Positions 36,001-49,326 of a stretch of DNA of 64,000 bases are shown here, piece after piece. The stretch lies in NCBI GenBank assembly GCA_030159075.1, contig BROG01001179.1, positions 42,783 to 106,782 on the forward strand. Direction: 5' to 3'. The notes beneath the pieces were generated by a model, which saw only the letters and a program-made list of their open reading frames with translations, had not been told where the DNA came from and made no database searches. The translations under genes and the position numbers were made by a program. The number at the start of each line of letters is the position of its first letter. Position 1 is the stretch's first letter. The stretch comes from Atrina japonica (lineage: Eukaryota > Mollusca > Bivalvia > Pterioida > Pinnidae).

Positions 36001-39000
36001 TGTTCCTGGCTCCGTGTGTGTCGCCCTCCTCGGTTGCTTCCTTTGTTTTATCTTGTTGTTGCTCCTCCTTTACTTCCTGTTCGCTGCCTCCGGTCCTGGT
36101 TTCCGTGGGCGATGACTGTTCGTCCTATTACTTCTTTTGGTACCTTGTCGTTCTTCGTGTTTCTGGGTTCCGTCGTACTTTGCCCGTCTGCCCTTTCGGT
36201 CGAAACTCTCGTTTGCTCTCCCCCTACTCTTTTTCTACCTTCTTACTTCTGCTCTGCGAACGCTTTTCTGGCTTGCCTCCCTTCTCTCTTCTTTGTGTGC
36301 GTCCCCTGCCTGCTCCGTAACTGCTTGGTGACTCTCGTCCTTCCTCTTCCTGCCAGCGCCCATTGCTCAAAACTTGGTTCTGTCCCTCTCTCCTTTGGCG
36401 TCCTGTAAACTTCTCGTTAGTTCCCTTTGCTCCGTTCTTGCGCGTTGCGGTTGGTCTTTTCCGTTTTCTTTTGCCTCAACTTGTTCATTGTTTCCTTTCT
36501 CGGTCTCTTTTCAAACGTCCCCCCTTCGTACCTTCCTTGCTCTGTTCTTCGTCTGTCAACTCCTTCGCCAGTCGGCGCTCTTACCCTGACGTGCTCTTGT
36601 TTCGCCTTCTGGGTTTGTGAACTTGGTCTTTTTGTTGTCTGGTTCGTCGGTTTCTTTGCGTGTTCTTCCCGATCGTTTAGCCCCTGTTTGTGTGTTCAAC
36701 TTGTATACTACCTCTGTGTCGCTCGTCCGCGCTCGTCTCCTACTCGCTCGTTACCCCTCTCCCTGTTTAACTCTCCCCTCTCGGCGCTTGGCTGCGCCTT
36801 CTTTTTGTCGCTAACTCTCCTTTACGCTTGTTATTCTTTCGTTGGTTGTTTTTGTTCCCATTTTCTTTCCCTTTTTCTTACCGTGGCATCTCCCTTTTCT
36901 GTTTCCCTCTTTCTCTTCTTTATCGCCCGGCTGTCCTTTATCTTTACTCTCGGCTTCTTCTGCCCTCTTTCCCGTACCCTACCTCCTCTTTCTGTGTCTC
37001 GTTACCGTCTTGAACCTTTTTCATCTTGTCCGGCGTTCCTCCGACGTCCTCTCCCTTCTTTTCCTGTCTCTGTTAACTTGTTCGCTTCTTGGTTCTGTTT
37101 CTCTGTGCCTCCTTTTTCTTCTCTTCTCCCTTCTCTCTCTCCTGCCTTCAACTCCTCCTTCTTCCCTCTGCCTTGTTTTCCGCGCTCTGCTTGCTGTCTC
37201 GTGTTCCCTCCTTTTTCTTCTTGTTTTTTTTATCGTTTTCTCCTTTTTTGTTCTATTTCCTCTTCCTCCGCTTTCCCTGTCAAAACTTCTCTAGCTCCTT
37301 CCGCGTGTTGCTGTGACCTTCCTCTGTCTTCTCTCCTCCATGCTCATCGTGTGAACCTGTTCCCTTTTCTCCGGGACCGTCGCACCTACTACTTTGTTTT
37401 GTACCTATCTTTTTCTTACGTTTTTGCTTGACTGTTCTCTGTCCTCTCTAACTGTCTTTTACTGAACTTTTTCCGTTTCTTCCACCCCTTTCGTCTCTTT
37501 CTGTTCTTGTTTTTCTGTCTCTTTGTGTCCGTTGTGTTTGTTCCTCTTACTTCGCTTCTGGTTCTGTTTTCGTTGTTTCTTTTCCTTGGTCTGTGGCGTT
37601 CCGTTCTGTTACTTCCTTCTCCGAGCGTACTCCCTCTGGTTCTCCCCTCTTCTTTTGCTGCGCTGTTGTTTGTCTTCCGCTTCCGTTTAGACTTTGTCTG
37701 TCTCCTTGCTCGTCCCTGTTTGCCTTCTTGTGTAGTCCTTTCTGTTCTGTTTTGTTTCGCGCCGCCTTCTGTGACGTGTTGCCTCTCCGGTTGGCTGCCT
37801 CTAGTTCCGTCCCCCCTCTGCTTGGTCCGGTGTTTTTCGTCCCGTGTTCTTTCTGATCTGCCTGTCCTTTTTCTTCTATCTCGCTTACTCCGGTTTCTTC
37901 TTCTTTCACGTCCTCGTACTCTGTCCGTTTTCCTGAACTTCTTTTTCCTTTCTTGCTTCTGCCTGTGTTTTTTGTGTCTCCTTCTTTCCTCGTTCGTCTT
38001 CTCTTCTGCTTCGCCGACGTGGTTCTCGACCTTCTCTGGTTGTTCGCCGAACTTCTGTCTCTTCTTTCTTCCTTCTTTTCCCTTTCTCTATTTTTTGTCT
38101 TTGTTTGTGTTCTGAGTCCTTTTGTTGTGCTTCCTGCCGTTTATCTTTTGTGTTTCTTACTCTCGTCTTCCTTTCGTCCCCTTTTTCGCGTTCGTTGTCT
38201 TGCTCTCTGTCCAGTTTTGTCCTGCCTTAACCTTCTTGTCGCGTCTGTCTTAGCGGTTACCCTCGCTTCTCATTGCACTGGTCTCGCCCGTCATCTGCCC
38301 TTCGTTTTGCGTACCTTTTCTTGTTTGTTTCGGCTTCCGTCTACCATCGTGGGTGCTGTTTCCTCCGCGATTCTTTTCGTGTACTTGTCTTGCTTTAACC
38401 TCCGCTGTTTTTATGTCCCTCTGCTAGTTTTTCCTCTTCTACTTCGTTGTCTGTCTCTTTGTCGCCGGACTCAGCGTTCTCTTTTCTCTTCTTCACTGTT
38501 TTTTCTTTTGCCTGCCTCTTGTCTCTTTCATTTGCCGTTCCTTTTCCTTAACTTTTGCGCTCGCCTTCGCCTTTGCTTTCCGTGTCCCTCGGCTTCTGTC
38601 TGTTTTGTAGCGTCGTCGTCGGTGTTGTTCTCTTGCTTCTGCTTCAGTTACTGCTCTCCTCCCTTACCTTGACGTCTCCCTTTGACTATTGTACTCCTCC
38701 TGTTTTTCCCGTCTGTTCCGCCTTGTTTTGCTGTTTGCACTCTACTCCCTGCTTGCGGTACACACTTCCGTCTCGAGTGCTGTTACGCCTCCCTTAACTT
38801 TCTCGTCCGTCGCCTTGCTGTCCCCGCCGCTGTCCTCTTCTAACCCTTCCGTTTCTTCTCTTAAACCTTTTTGCTCCGCTTTTCACTCGCCTGGTTGTGT
38901 CCATTCGGTCCGTCTACAGCTTGTACTCCTCTGGGTTATCTTTAACCCTTTGTTTGTTGCCTTTCTCTATGCAGACCTGTCCCCGTCCTCTTATGCTTTT

Positions 39001-42000
39001 CCTGACTCGCCCCTTTCCGTGTGCCGGGTCGGTCTGCTTTTGACTCGAACTGCTTAAACCGAAACTCTAACTCGGTCCCTGCTCTCTCCTGTTCTTCGGC
39101 GACGGTTGTGCTACACCTTTCCCTTGTCTGCTTGCGCTCTTTCTAACTCTCTGTTCTCGTCCGTGTGTTCTCTTTTACTTTTCTGCTGCTGTGTTTTTTT
39201 CTCCGTCTTACCGTCGTGTCTTTGTTTTTGGCGTCGTTCCCTTGCCCTGGTCTCTGTGTCTCATCCTTTTTTTCCTTTGATGTTTCGTTTCGACGGCCTG
39301 CCATTCCCTCTCTCCTGCTTTTTGACTCTTTCACTTCTTCTTTCTTACTTCTTGTCCTCATGTTCTCTGCTTTGCGCTAACTGGTGCGTATGTCTTTTTC
39401 TTTTTGTCCTTTTCTTCGTTTTTACCCGTTGTCCTCTTGCACCTCTTGTTTCCCTCTCCTTCTTCCTATTCTGCCGTTTGTGTGTCTGCGCTTGTCCCCC
39501 TTTCCTCCTTTGTAACCTCTTTCCTTAACCGTGACGGCTCTGTTGTGTCTTCCCTTACCTATCTCGTGCTGTTCCTCGCTCTCCTGCTTCTTTTTTTTCT
39601 GTGTCTACTCTGTTCTTCTTCTTCACCCTCCTGCTCGGTTTCTCCTTGCTCGCGTCTTCGTGTACTGGGCTCCTGTGTTTTACGTCCGTGTTCATACCCT
39701 GCTTTGGTTTGTGTTGACGTCTTGCTTAGCTGTCTAACCGTCTCTGCGGGCCTTTTTCTTCGTGATTAGGCCGTTCCTCTTGGCTCGCTTCTGTTTTCCG
39801 GTGCTCTCTTGTTGTCGCCTGGAGTTCCGCTTCTCTCCGTAACCTGGTGCTGGCGCTCCCTTCGTGTGTCGTCCTCACCTCTTTGTGCTTGTGCTCGTCA
39901 GCTGCTCCCGCTCCTTTCTCCTTCTGGTGGTCTGGTTCTCTCGTCGCTGTTCCTGCGTTTGCTTTACCTCTCTGTGGTCCTGTTTGTTCCTCTGTCCTCG
40001 TTTCGCTTGTCGCCCTTTGCTTTGTCTTCACTCTCTCTCCTCTGTTTCTTTCTTTCTTGTTCTCTGTTTCTACTTGTTACCCGTTTGCCTTTACCTCTTT
40101 ACTAACCTTCTCTCTTCTACTCCTCTCCGCTTTCCTGCCTCTTTCGTCCTCTGCTCCTTCTCTTTTATTTCCTCGCTCTGCTTCTCCTCTCTCTTTGGTC
40201 CCTTTCTTTTGTACTTGGTTTCTCCGTCCCTTCCACCTGTACTTCTTTCTCCCTCCCGTCACGTCCGCTGTCTGCTCTCTTCGTCGCTTCTGTGCTCTCT
40301 GTGCTTGTGTCGTCCTGTCCGGTGCTTCTGTTGTTTAACCTTCGTTAGTCTAACTTCTAGGACTTCCCTTTCTATGCCTCTGTCCGTGTCGCTCTTCTTG
40401 GCCTCCTCCTTATTGTCTGTGTCTCTATTTCTTCCTCTTTTCCCGTACTCTCGCCTGGTTTTCTCTCGTGTTCTTGGCCTTCTGCGTTTTTTTGTGTTTC
40501 GTGTTTTCCTTTTTTTCCTTGTGTTATCTACTCTTGTTCGCGGTTTGGTCTGTCTCGGTAACTTCTCTTGACGTGCTTGTTCCCTTTCGTTCTTCTTCTC
40601 TCTTCCTCGCGTTTTGTCTCTTTTTCTCTCATTTTCTCTATTTCGCGTCTGACTTTTGGGTTCTCCTGCTGTCCTTGTGTTTCTCACCTCTATCTGTGGC
40701 TCGTCTGGCGTACTTCTACAGGCTCTCTTTAGCCCTTTTGCTTCTTTTTTTAGCGTACCTCTGTCTCTTCTGCTCCCTTCTGTGTTCCCGCGTCTCTGCC
40801 GTTTTCCTTTGCGCCCTGCTCGTGTTCGTGCTTTTTTGTTCTCCCTCCTCTCTCTTTCTTTTTGTTCTTCTCTTCTCCTGTGATTCTCTGTGGTTGTTCC
40901 GTCTCTTGTGACGTTTTTGTCTTGACGCTTCTACGCCTCGTGCGTCGTGTTGCCGCTCGTCTTCTCTCTCTTGGTTCGGTGTGCCCCGTCTTCGGCGCGT
41001 CCCTGCTTGCTCTTGGTGCTGTCCTCTACGTCCCTCCGTTTCCCCAGTTTGCGTTCCGGTCTTTAAACTGTTTTTTTCTCGTCGTGTTGTGTCGTGTACG
41101 GAGTTGCGGGTCTTGGTTTGTCCTAGACGGGTCTTTTCTTTTCTAACTGTTCTTTTCCTCTCGCCTCGTACCGTCTCTCGTTGCGCTGTGTTCTTGCTGC
41201 TTTTACTCCCTCTTTGTTCTTTCTCGCTCTAACACGACTGCCCGCCGTGTTGCACCTCCTTGAGCGTTGTGTTTCTCACTGCGCTCTTTTTCTTCCGTGG
41301 TTTACGTCTGCTTTCTCTTCTAACTTCGGTTTGCCTTCTTGCTTGTACGTGCTCCTCTGCGTCTCTCTTTGTGCTAACGCCTGGTCCTTACTGTGTCTTT
41401 GCTCTCTGTTCGACCGTCGTGCTCCACGTACCTTGGCTGCTTTTCTTCTGCCCCTCGTCTGGTTGTGCCCTCCCTCTTTTTCGAACTCCGGCTTCTGCTT
41501 TTCCGCTACGTGGGAGGCTTTTCTCTGCTTGGTCTTTCCCTCTGTTTCGGTGGTGTTGCTGTGTTTCTGCGTCCGTTCTTCTCTCCCTTTCCATCGCGGT
41601 CCCGTATCTTGCTTTGCCTTTGTGCGGCGTACGTGTTTTTGGCCTTTTTTGCCTGCTTTTGGGCTTTGTTCGTCCATTCTTTCCGTTTCTGTTGGTTTGG
41701 TCGCGTCGGTGTCTCTTCTCGGTCCTACGTCTGTCGCTTGGTCTGTTGCGACTTTTGTTGTGTTGCCCGCGTGTTGCTTCTGACGGCCGCTCCTGGCCTG
41801 TTGACATTCTCTTTCTTTTTTCCTGCCTTGCCGTCCCTCTTTGTGTTCTGTCCTTTCTGTATCTCTCGCGTTTTTACTCTTTGCTTCTTCTCTCCTCCGT
41901 CGTGGCTTTCCCGTCGTCTGGTCTTCTTTCCTACCCTTGTCTTTCTCCTTTCCGTGTTTTGTGCGTACTGGCCCTTTCCGTTTCCTCTTTCGCTTCCTTG

Positions 42001-45000
42001 GAACTGTCCTCTCTATCTTTTACCCTTCTCTTACTTCCTTCCCGTGAACCTCATACGCTGGTCCTTGTGGGTCTCGCCGCTTCTGCTACTTCTTCGCCTC
42101 TGCTCTTCGGATCGGCCTCTTCGGTCTGCTCTCGTCGTGGCTACTTCTCTCCTTGTTGGCTCTCTCCAGTCTCCGACTCGCGTGGTGCGACTCCCTGTCG
42201 GCGTGTCTGTCCTGTAACTGTTGTTGTCCTTGTCGGTTGTAGGACTATCTACTCTCTCTTCCGCTCGTTTTCCCTCGTCCCCCTATGTGTCTGCGTCGTT
42301 CGTGTGTTCCCCCGTCTGCGTCCTTTGTCCCGTGTGTTGGGCATCTTTCCTCGTGGCTACCTCTCGTCGGGCGAACGCTTTGGTCTTCGTCTGTAAACTT
42401 TGTCGACGTCTCGCTGCGTTGTGGCTCCCGTGCTCTTCCTCTCTTGCCCCCTCTTCCTTGCGTCGTTCTTCTTTACGTTTTGTGTCCGTTCCGGAACTTT
42501 GCGCGTGGTGGACTTCTGTTGACGCGCTTCCGCGTCCCTGGTGTTTGAACGTGTCGTCCGTCACGGTGTGCCTTGTTGTTCTAGGTTGTGTTTTCTCCGT
42601 CCGCAGTCACTTGTTTTCTTTTCCTTCCCTTCTCTTTTCTCTTTTGACTTCCCTACCTCCTCTCCGCATCTCGCGGCGGTCTCCCTGTCCGCAACTGTTG
42701 TCGTTCCCTTTAGTGCCCGCGTCCTGTCTTGTTCTGTCTACCCGGCTTTTTTCCGTGTTTGCATCGGGCCTGGGTCCTTTCGTCTACGTTGCTTGGTTGG
42801 GGTCCTTTATGCTTCCGGCGCTCGTGCGCACTTCTGTGCGCCTCCTTCCTTACTCTTTCTCTCTCTACTTTACCTAAACCGCTTTTTTTGCTTCTGCTTG
42901 TCTCGGTTTGTATTGTGCTACTAAAACCGCTGTCGTCCGCGTCTTTCTTCTAACTCTCTGGGCTGGCTGGAACCTTCGACTCCCTCGACTCCCCCTCTTC
43001 GTGCTCGTGCTAAACGCTTCCTGGGGTCCGATCCCTGCGGCTGCGGTGCGCTTCGTGCTCTGTAAAGACTCGATTCGCCTTCTTCGTAACTCTGTTTTTT
43101 TCCATGTTTCTCCCTTTACTCTCTCCTTGTTTTGTTGGTTCTTCCTTCTGTTCTCTTCAACTTCCTTTCGTTGTTCTCTTCATTCTTGTTTTCTCGCGCG
43201 TGTCTTGTCTTCTCTCTTTCTAACGGTCGAACGTACTCTACTTCTCTTAGTACTGCTGGGTGTGTCTAACGTCTGTCTGTTGCCGGGTTTGTGACTCGGT
43301 TGTCCCTCCTCGCTTCTCTTTTCTGTCTTCGGGTTCTCCTACTCACTCGCCCGTGCTTCCTCCTCCGCCACCTCTCTGTCCTCCTTTTTTCTGTCTGGTG
43401 TTCCACCTCGTCTCCTTCTATCTCGTGTCGTTCTTCTTCTTTGTCTTCTCTTTTTCCCTTCTGTCTCTCCTCTCGCTTCTCGTGTCGCTGGTTGAACTCT
43501 ACTTTGTCTCTTTTGTTCGCCGCTTCTCCTCTTCGGCGTCATGGTTTTCCCCATCCTTCTCTTCTTCGTGTTGGACTTTTGTTTTCCGGGTCATCCTCGC
43601 TTTGCCTTAACTCCCCTCTCTCTTTTTCCCTTGTTCTTGGCTTTGTTTGCGCTCTTCTCGTTTGGTCCTGTGTCTTTCTTGTTTTTTTCTTACTTCTTTT
43701 CCTCGTGATTGTCGCTACTTTTCCATCTGTTGTCGTTCGTCTATGCGCTCGCCGGTTGGGTCTTTTTTGCTTTACCTTTTCTGAGCTGTCTTCCTCCTTA
43801 CCCCTGATTCTCTACCGTTTTTCTTCTGTACTTCGCCTTTATTCGCCGAACTCTGACTCCTCCTTTTGTCCTTTTTGTTTCGTCTTCGCTCTGGTCTCCC
43901 TTTCTTCGCGCCGGTTTCCGCTCTCGACTCGGCTTTTTCGCTTTTTCTGTTCCGTGCTTCGCGTCGTCGTCTGTCTCTATATCTAACTCCTTTTTGGATG
44001 TCGCTCTTGGCTTCCCGTCGCTTTTCCTTCTGTTCCTCTTGATTCTCTTGCTGTAACTGTACACCTGTTCTCCCTTGTGTTTTTGTTTGTCTCTCCGTTT
44101 CACTTTCTGTTCTCCGTCTTGTCTACGTAACCGACTCTCTGTGCTGCTACTGTTCTTCTTCTTTCTTTCTCCTCCGTTTACCTGTCCTTGCATCTTGCTC
44201 ACTTAACGTCGCCGACTCTTCTTCGTTGGCGTTTCGCTACGCCCTGTGCACTTCTTCTTCGGGTGTACGCTGTTCTCCTTTTTGCAGTTCTCTCTCCCCT
44301 CTTTCTTGACGTTCGTCCGTGGTTGCTTAACTCTGCCTTGCCCTCGTTTCCTTGCTCTGTGCCCTGCCCTGCAGTGTCTCCGCTTTACTTTTTCTCGTTC
44401 CAACTTTCGTTAGTTCTGTCATCTCCTTCTGTTTTTTGTCTCTTTTTTCCCTTAAACTCTTAACTAACCGCTGCTTCTGTCTTTTACTTGTCTCCTTTCG
44501 TGTCGCTCACAACTCTTTTCTGTCGTTGATGCTGTGTTTCACTTTTGCTCTTCGTCTCCTTCAGTTCACCTCGCCTCCTCTCCTTGCTTTCGTGTGCTCT
44601 TCTGTCGTTCTGGTTGTTGCCTTGTCCTTTTTCCTTCTCTCTTTTTTTTCCTCTAAACGGCCGGTTCTCTTGCGCCGGTTTCCTCTCATTGCTTTCCTTG
44701 TCTTACCGGTTTCTCTCTACCGTTTTTCTGGTTGTTTTTCCTGTTGTTGCCCTCTCACTCTGCTGCTTCGTTCTTTTGAACTTCTTTCTGTTGTGTTCTG
44801 TCCTCCTGTCGGCCTTCCTGACGTGTTTCTCAGCCTCCCCCTCTTTTTTCGTCTCTGTCGAACTTTTAAACCGTCTGTTTGCGTGTCCTACGCAGTACTC
44901 TTCTCTTCTTCGTCCTACGTTCCTCTTCTTTCTTTTTGGTTTCTAAACTGTTTTCTCTTTTTCTCCTGTTCCCTTGTCTGTCTGCCTCGCTACTTGTCCT

Positions 45001-48000
45001 TCCTCTCCTTTGTCTCCGGACCTCGCTTCTGTGCCTGCTGCGTGCGCTTCGTCCTGTCCGTTTCTGCCCGTTTCTTTCTTCCTTTAACGTTTTTGTTTGT
45101 TTGTCCTTCTCCGTTCTTCTCTCTTTTCTCCGTTGTCGTTACGCTTCTGTCCTTCCTTCGCGTCCTTGGATCTTTGTGCTTTTGGCTTCGTTCTTTTGGT
45201 TGTTCCTGCCTTTCTGCCCCTCCCCTGTCTTTTCTTTGTCGCTGTTGTTGGTTGTGTCGTTTCGGTGTTGCGGTGCGTTTGTTCTACGCCCTCTCCCTTA
45301 CACTCGTGGACCTTTGGATTTTGTTTCGTTTCCTGACCCTCTGCCCCGTCCTTTACTGTGTGTCTGTTCCTTTTCTCTTACGTTCTTTGATAACACCCCT
45401 CGTGCTCGGGTTTTTGCCTGTTCCCTTCCCTTTTTCTGTTCTTCTCGCGCGCCTGTGCTATTGCTTTCCTGTTCCTCTCTGTAGCTATCCTTTTTTAGCT
45501 CGTGACCTTCTTGTTTTTCTGGTTGTTCGTTGTTTTTTTTCTTCCTCTCTTGTGTTCTTCTTCTTCTCGCTTCACTGTGGTGCCGTCCTGTCCTTTCGCT
45601 TTTTCTTTCCTTCGGCACTCTCACTTACCTGCCGGTCCTCCGTTTCCGTGGCTTGTTCCCTGCACTTGGTGTTTGCTTTCTTTTCCGACTGTCTCTCTCT
45701 TTTTCTTTTGTCTCTTGCTCTGCTGTCGTTTTTTGTTTTCCTTCTCTGTCACCCTGCTCGAGTTTGCGTTGCGCCTTTGTTGTCTGTTCGGGTGCCGTCG
45801 TCCTCCTTCCCTGTCTGTCTGCTTACTTTGTGTCTACGTAACCCTGCTCTTACTTTTGTTTCCTACTCTCGACTCCGGCTTGTGTACCTCCTTGTTTCTG
45901 CTCGTTTTTCGTTTTGATTATGTCAGTTCCTATTACTTCCTGTTGCGTCGTCTGCTCGGCTTCTTTCGCTGCGTTTCTTCTTCTCTCATCGCTTCTTCCT
46001 CCCTCTTGATTCTGTCCGTTGTTCTTCTTTGTCCTGTTTTCGCTGCCGTTTCGGTCTCTCGGCTACCGTGTGGCGTGGTTTGTTTTTCTTTCTATCTGAA
46101 CCTACGTTCCTTTGCCTTTCTCTGCCGCTCCTGCCTTTTCTCGTTACCCGCTGGTGTGTTGTGTTTTCTTTCTGCTGTCTTTTCTCTGACTTGCCTTCCT
46201 GAACCTATCGTGGTCCTGTACTCTCCTCTGTTCTCCTGTAACTGTTTTTCTCTTGTTCGTGCCTTCGCATTTCGGAACTACTTTCTTTCGGGTTGTTCGT
46301 GTCTTCTGCTTTCTACGTGAACGGCCCAACATCCTTCCTTGTATCTCTCTTGTTTCTGTCGGTTTGTTTGGTGGTTCTTTCTTCTTCTTCGATGTCGTTC
46401 TGTTCTTCCTGTCCGTCTCTGTCTTGTGCTGTCTAACTCGGTGCGCTTGCCCCTTTCCAGGCGTTTCCTCGTCTCTGTCCTCCCCTACTTGTACTTTCTT
46501 CCTGCTTTTCCTAACTCTCTTCTTTTCTTGTTTTTTCCTTTTCCTAGTTTCTTACTTGACTTCGCTTTTCCCACGTCGTCAGCCCGGCTGTCTTCGGCGT
46601 TGCTCCGGTGGTGCTCCTGTTTTGTTTTTGCGGTGGCGTGCTCTTCTCTTTGCTTCTTTTTGCTTACTTGCGGGGTCGTTCACTTCTCCGTTGTCACTCT
46701 CTGTCTTCTCGCTTCGGTACTCTTTTTTCTTTTTCGGTCTTGTGCCGTGCTCGCCAAACTCTTGAACCTTTGTTTCCTTTATGTTTTGCTCGTGCGAGTC
46801 CCGTTTTTCCCGTTCTTCCCCTTATCTCCTCTCGATTCGCTCTGGCCCCGCCCTTGTGGCGTTTCGTGTTTGTTGTTTTCTTGTCTCCTTCGTTTTTGCT
46901 CTTCTCTCCATCTCCGCCCTCGTCACCTTTGCCTTCTGTCCTCTGTGTCCTTGCCTCTCTTTTGTGTTTTCTCTCCCCTTTAACATATGTCCTTTGCCCT
47001 TCTCTCCCCTCGCCCTTTCTACTTCGGTGTTTTTGTCGCGTGCCTCCCCTCTTCTCGTTCCTTCTTCTAACTCTCTCGTCTCTCTCTCTTCTCTTCCAGT
47101 TTCGGTCTGCTTTCTCTCTTTGTGTTTTCTTGTCTTTCTCGGGCTTCTCGCGGCGTCCCTGCTCCGTCCTCCCAACTGCCTTTGGCCGCTGTTCTTCTTT
47201 CTTCTTTGCTCTTTTCTGTTCTGCGTGTCTGCCTGTTCCCTGTACTCCTTGTTTCGTTCGCCTTGGCTAGGTTCGTTGCGTCCTGCCGTTCCTCTTCCAA
47301 CCGTTCTTCTCTCGGTACTTGGTCTGGTTCTTTTACTCTCTGTTTTGCTGGTACCGACTGTTTTCCTTCTAACTCCCTATCCTTCTCCTCCCTGTTTCTG
47401 ACTGTGCCACCCGGTGCGCTCTCCCTTGTAATCTTTTTGTTTGTTGCTTTGTTCTTTCACTCTTCTGGACTTGGTATGATGGCCCCTCCCGCCTCTGTGT
47501 CGGCCAACGGTTGTCTCTCTCGTGCCGTCTGTACTCGGTCGCTCGGTTTCGTCTCGCTTCCTCCTTTCTTCCGCGGCGCCCCCGTGTCTAACTGCGCTGC
47601 TTTTTTTTGTTCCTTTCCTGCCTCCTCCGTTGCTTCTGCGCGTCCTCTCCTTTCTCTTTGGTTCGCTGTGTTCTCTCCCTTCTGTTTTTCGTGTTTAACT
47701 GTTTCCTTGCTTTGCCTCCTAATGACTTTATTCCGTGTACCCCTGCCTTCGTAGGTCCGCGTTTCTCGCCCTCTGTTCTTGGCTGTGTACTCTTGCCTAC
47801 TGTTACTTTTCTTCGCTCGCTCTGTTCCTCTTCTTGTCCTCCTTTCTCTCTGTTTCTTAACCGCTCTGTTGTCCACGTTCTCTCCGGCCTTCCGGTTCGC
47901 GCGTCCGCATCTCCTCGTTGGTCGTTCCCCCCTCTCTTCCTCCCAAACTTCTTTTCGTGTTAACTCGTCTTTTCGTTGCGTGCTTTACACGAAACTGTCT

Positions 48001-48302
48001 TTTCCACTTGTTGTGCCCTCTTCCTGCTGTCTGTCCCTTCTTGGGTTAACGCTCCCCCCGTGTCCCTCCTGTTTCTTGTCTGTGTTGGTCTTTCCTTTTT
48101 TTCCTGGTTTCGTGTCCTACCTTCCTCGGCCTGCTACCGTTTTTGCCGTTGACTCCTCGCGCTCTTTGTCGGTTCTCCTCTTTCTAATTCTTTTCCTGTG
48201 CCTCTTCCTTCTGACTTTGGTTTTTGCCTCCTTGCCTCTCTACTTTTTTTGTTTCGCTTTTCTTGCCGTCCTGTTCCGGTCTGTCTGTTGTGTTTGTCGG
48301 GA
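15089..48302. other. 33.2-kb pyrimidine-rich block, probable sequencing or assembly artefact
   Basis: One strand is overwhelmingly C+T: three hand-counted 60-base lines (15421, 30001, 39301) give 78, 83 and 87%, and a G-rich line (42481) gives 62%. A is rare and mostly followed by C or by AC. CpG is frequent, unlike both arms. No period, transposon, splice-like organisation or homologous pair was found inside. Long open frames occur in all plus-strand frames because TAA, TAG and TGA all need purines. Their products are Leu/Ser/Phe/Val-rich with no domains, and minus-strand frames are Arg/Lys/Glu-rich. The left edge is exactly the end of a CA microsatellite. The right edge passes into a corrupted copy of the left flank. 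I infer unreliable base calling; a true polypyrimidine tract remains possible. Confidence 0.8.
20411..20427. repeat. C17 homopolymer inside the block
   Basis: The longest of three long C runs in the block (others: 11 C at 20171-20181 and 13 C at 26221-26233). Neither arm has a comparable run. The runs fit a C-biased base-calling failure as well as real low-complexity DNA. Confidence 0.9.
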
Positions 48303-48803
48303 TGCCCCCCCTAAGTACACAGCATCATGTGCCTTCAGACAAACACAACCTAAAAACAAAGGCCACTACTATACCCTCTACTCTCCTACCACCCTACAAG
48401 TCCACCAATACACCCCCTCCCCCACCAACCACCCCCAGTAGCACGTGCAGTGCAATAAAGCCTTTATCAACCCACACATTACACACACCCACACCTCACC
48501 CCCCGACACCCCACCCACTCCATACCCGTCCCAACTCACCCCTCACGTACCCCCATGCCCCCCCCGGCCATCAGGTCACCCAAGCTGGTATGATCCTGAG
48601 CCCAGGCGGTATCCGCCACCCCAGACGACCTGTCCCCCTCCCTCCGAGCTACCCACCGACCTACCCATCCCCCCGAGAGGAGAGAAACCACCTGATCCCC
48701 AAGGATCCCGACTTCACCACAACCTCCACCGCGAAGGCCACACCAACATAACACAACGTAGCCCCGCTAAGAACGCCACCAGCCACTTAATCCCGACCAA
48801 TCT
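48303..48803. repeat. Degraded, C-biased re-reading of the left retroelement module
   Basis: The composition changes sharply here from T/C-rich to C/A-rich. From about 48440 the sequence can be aligned base by base, with many errors, to 14217-14550. GCACGTGCAGTGC matches GCATGTGCATT, CCAAGCTGGTATGATC matches CCAAGAGGTGGGATC, GACGACCTGTCC matches GTCGACCGGTCA, and ACCTCCACCGCGAAGG matches ACCGCCAACGAGAAGG. Most mismatches turn A, G or T into C. Errors are densest on the left and thin out to the right. Before 48440 the alignment is too poor to claim. Confidence 0.75.
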
Positions 48804-49325
48804 TGATCAACCTTTTTATGAACTGTGACCCGAATCAAATGTAACACTAGCACCTATGAAGATTAGAAAACGCTGAGTCATGACGTATTATATTGGGAAG
48901 GCAATAATAATATGAAGTTTACAAACTACATCTGATAATTTTGCTATAGAATTCATAACTACTGAGAATATTTTTAGGGACGTAACTGGATACACTAATA
49001 TATATACATGTGAATAGAGTTTCAAATTTCAAAGACGACTCTGTCTACTTCATTAGATTAAAATAACATGAAAAAAAAGAACACATTACACACTCAGTGC
49101 ACCAAATACCTAATTTCACACAGACCAACCGAGAGAGTTAAAGAAAAGCAATATTACAAGTATAGTGTGATAAAATAATAAATAAATGAAAATTGAAATC
49201 AAACAAAAGGATAACTAAAAAACTCAAACTACCAACAGAAATTGTGAATCGAACTAAGCTAAGTGAAAAAAACAAGAAACTGCAAAATTACAAAATAAAT
49301 TTAATACAAACACGAAAGTCAATCT

Positions 49326-49326
<1 letters not shown>
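48804..49326 (+). repeat. Right copy of duplicated flank
   Basis: Direct-orientation copy of 14549-15046. The differences are mostly one- to four-base indels and are concentrated before about 49150; only a few remain after that. That gradient is not what an old duplication gives. It fits one molecule whose read quality recovers along its length. Confidence 0.9.

Noticed and set aside
44352..45917. 521-codon plus-strand open frame resembling a multi-pass membrane protein
   Set aside because: Same compositional cause. Apparent hydrophobic segments reflect CTN and TTN codons, not a real membrane protein.
14549..49326. Flank pair as long terminal repeats of a giant element
   Set aside because: Copies are direct, but the right one decays with a C-biased error gradient, there is no target duplication or coding content, and the left copy runs on from a retroelement module that is also re-read at the right.
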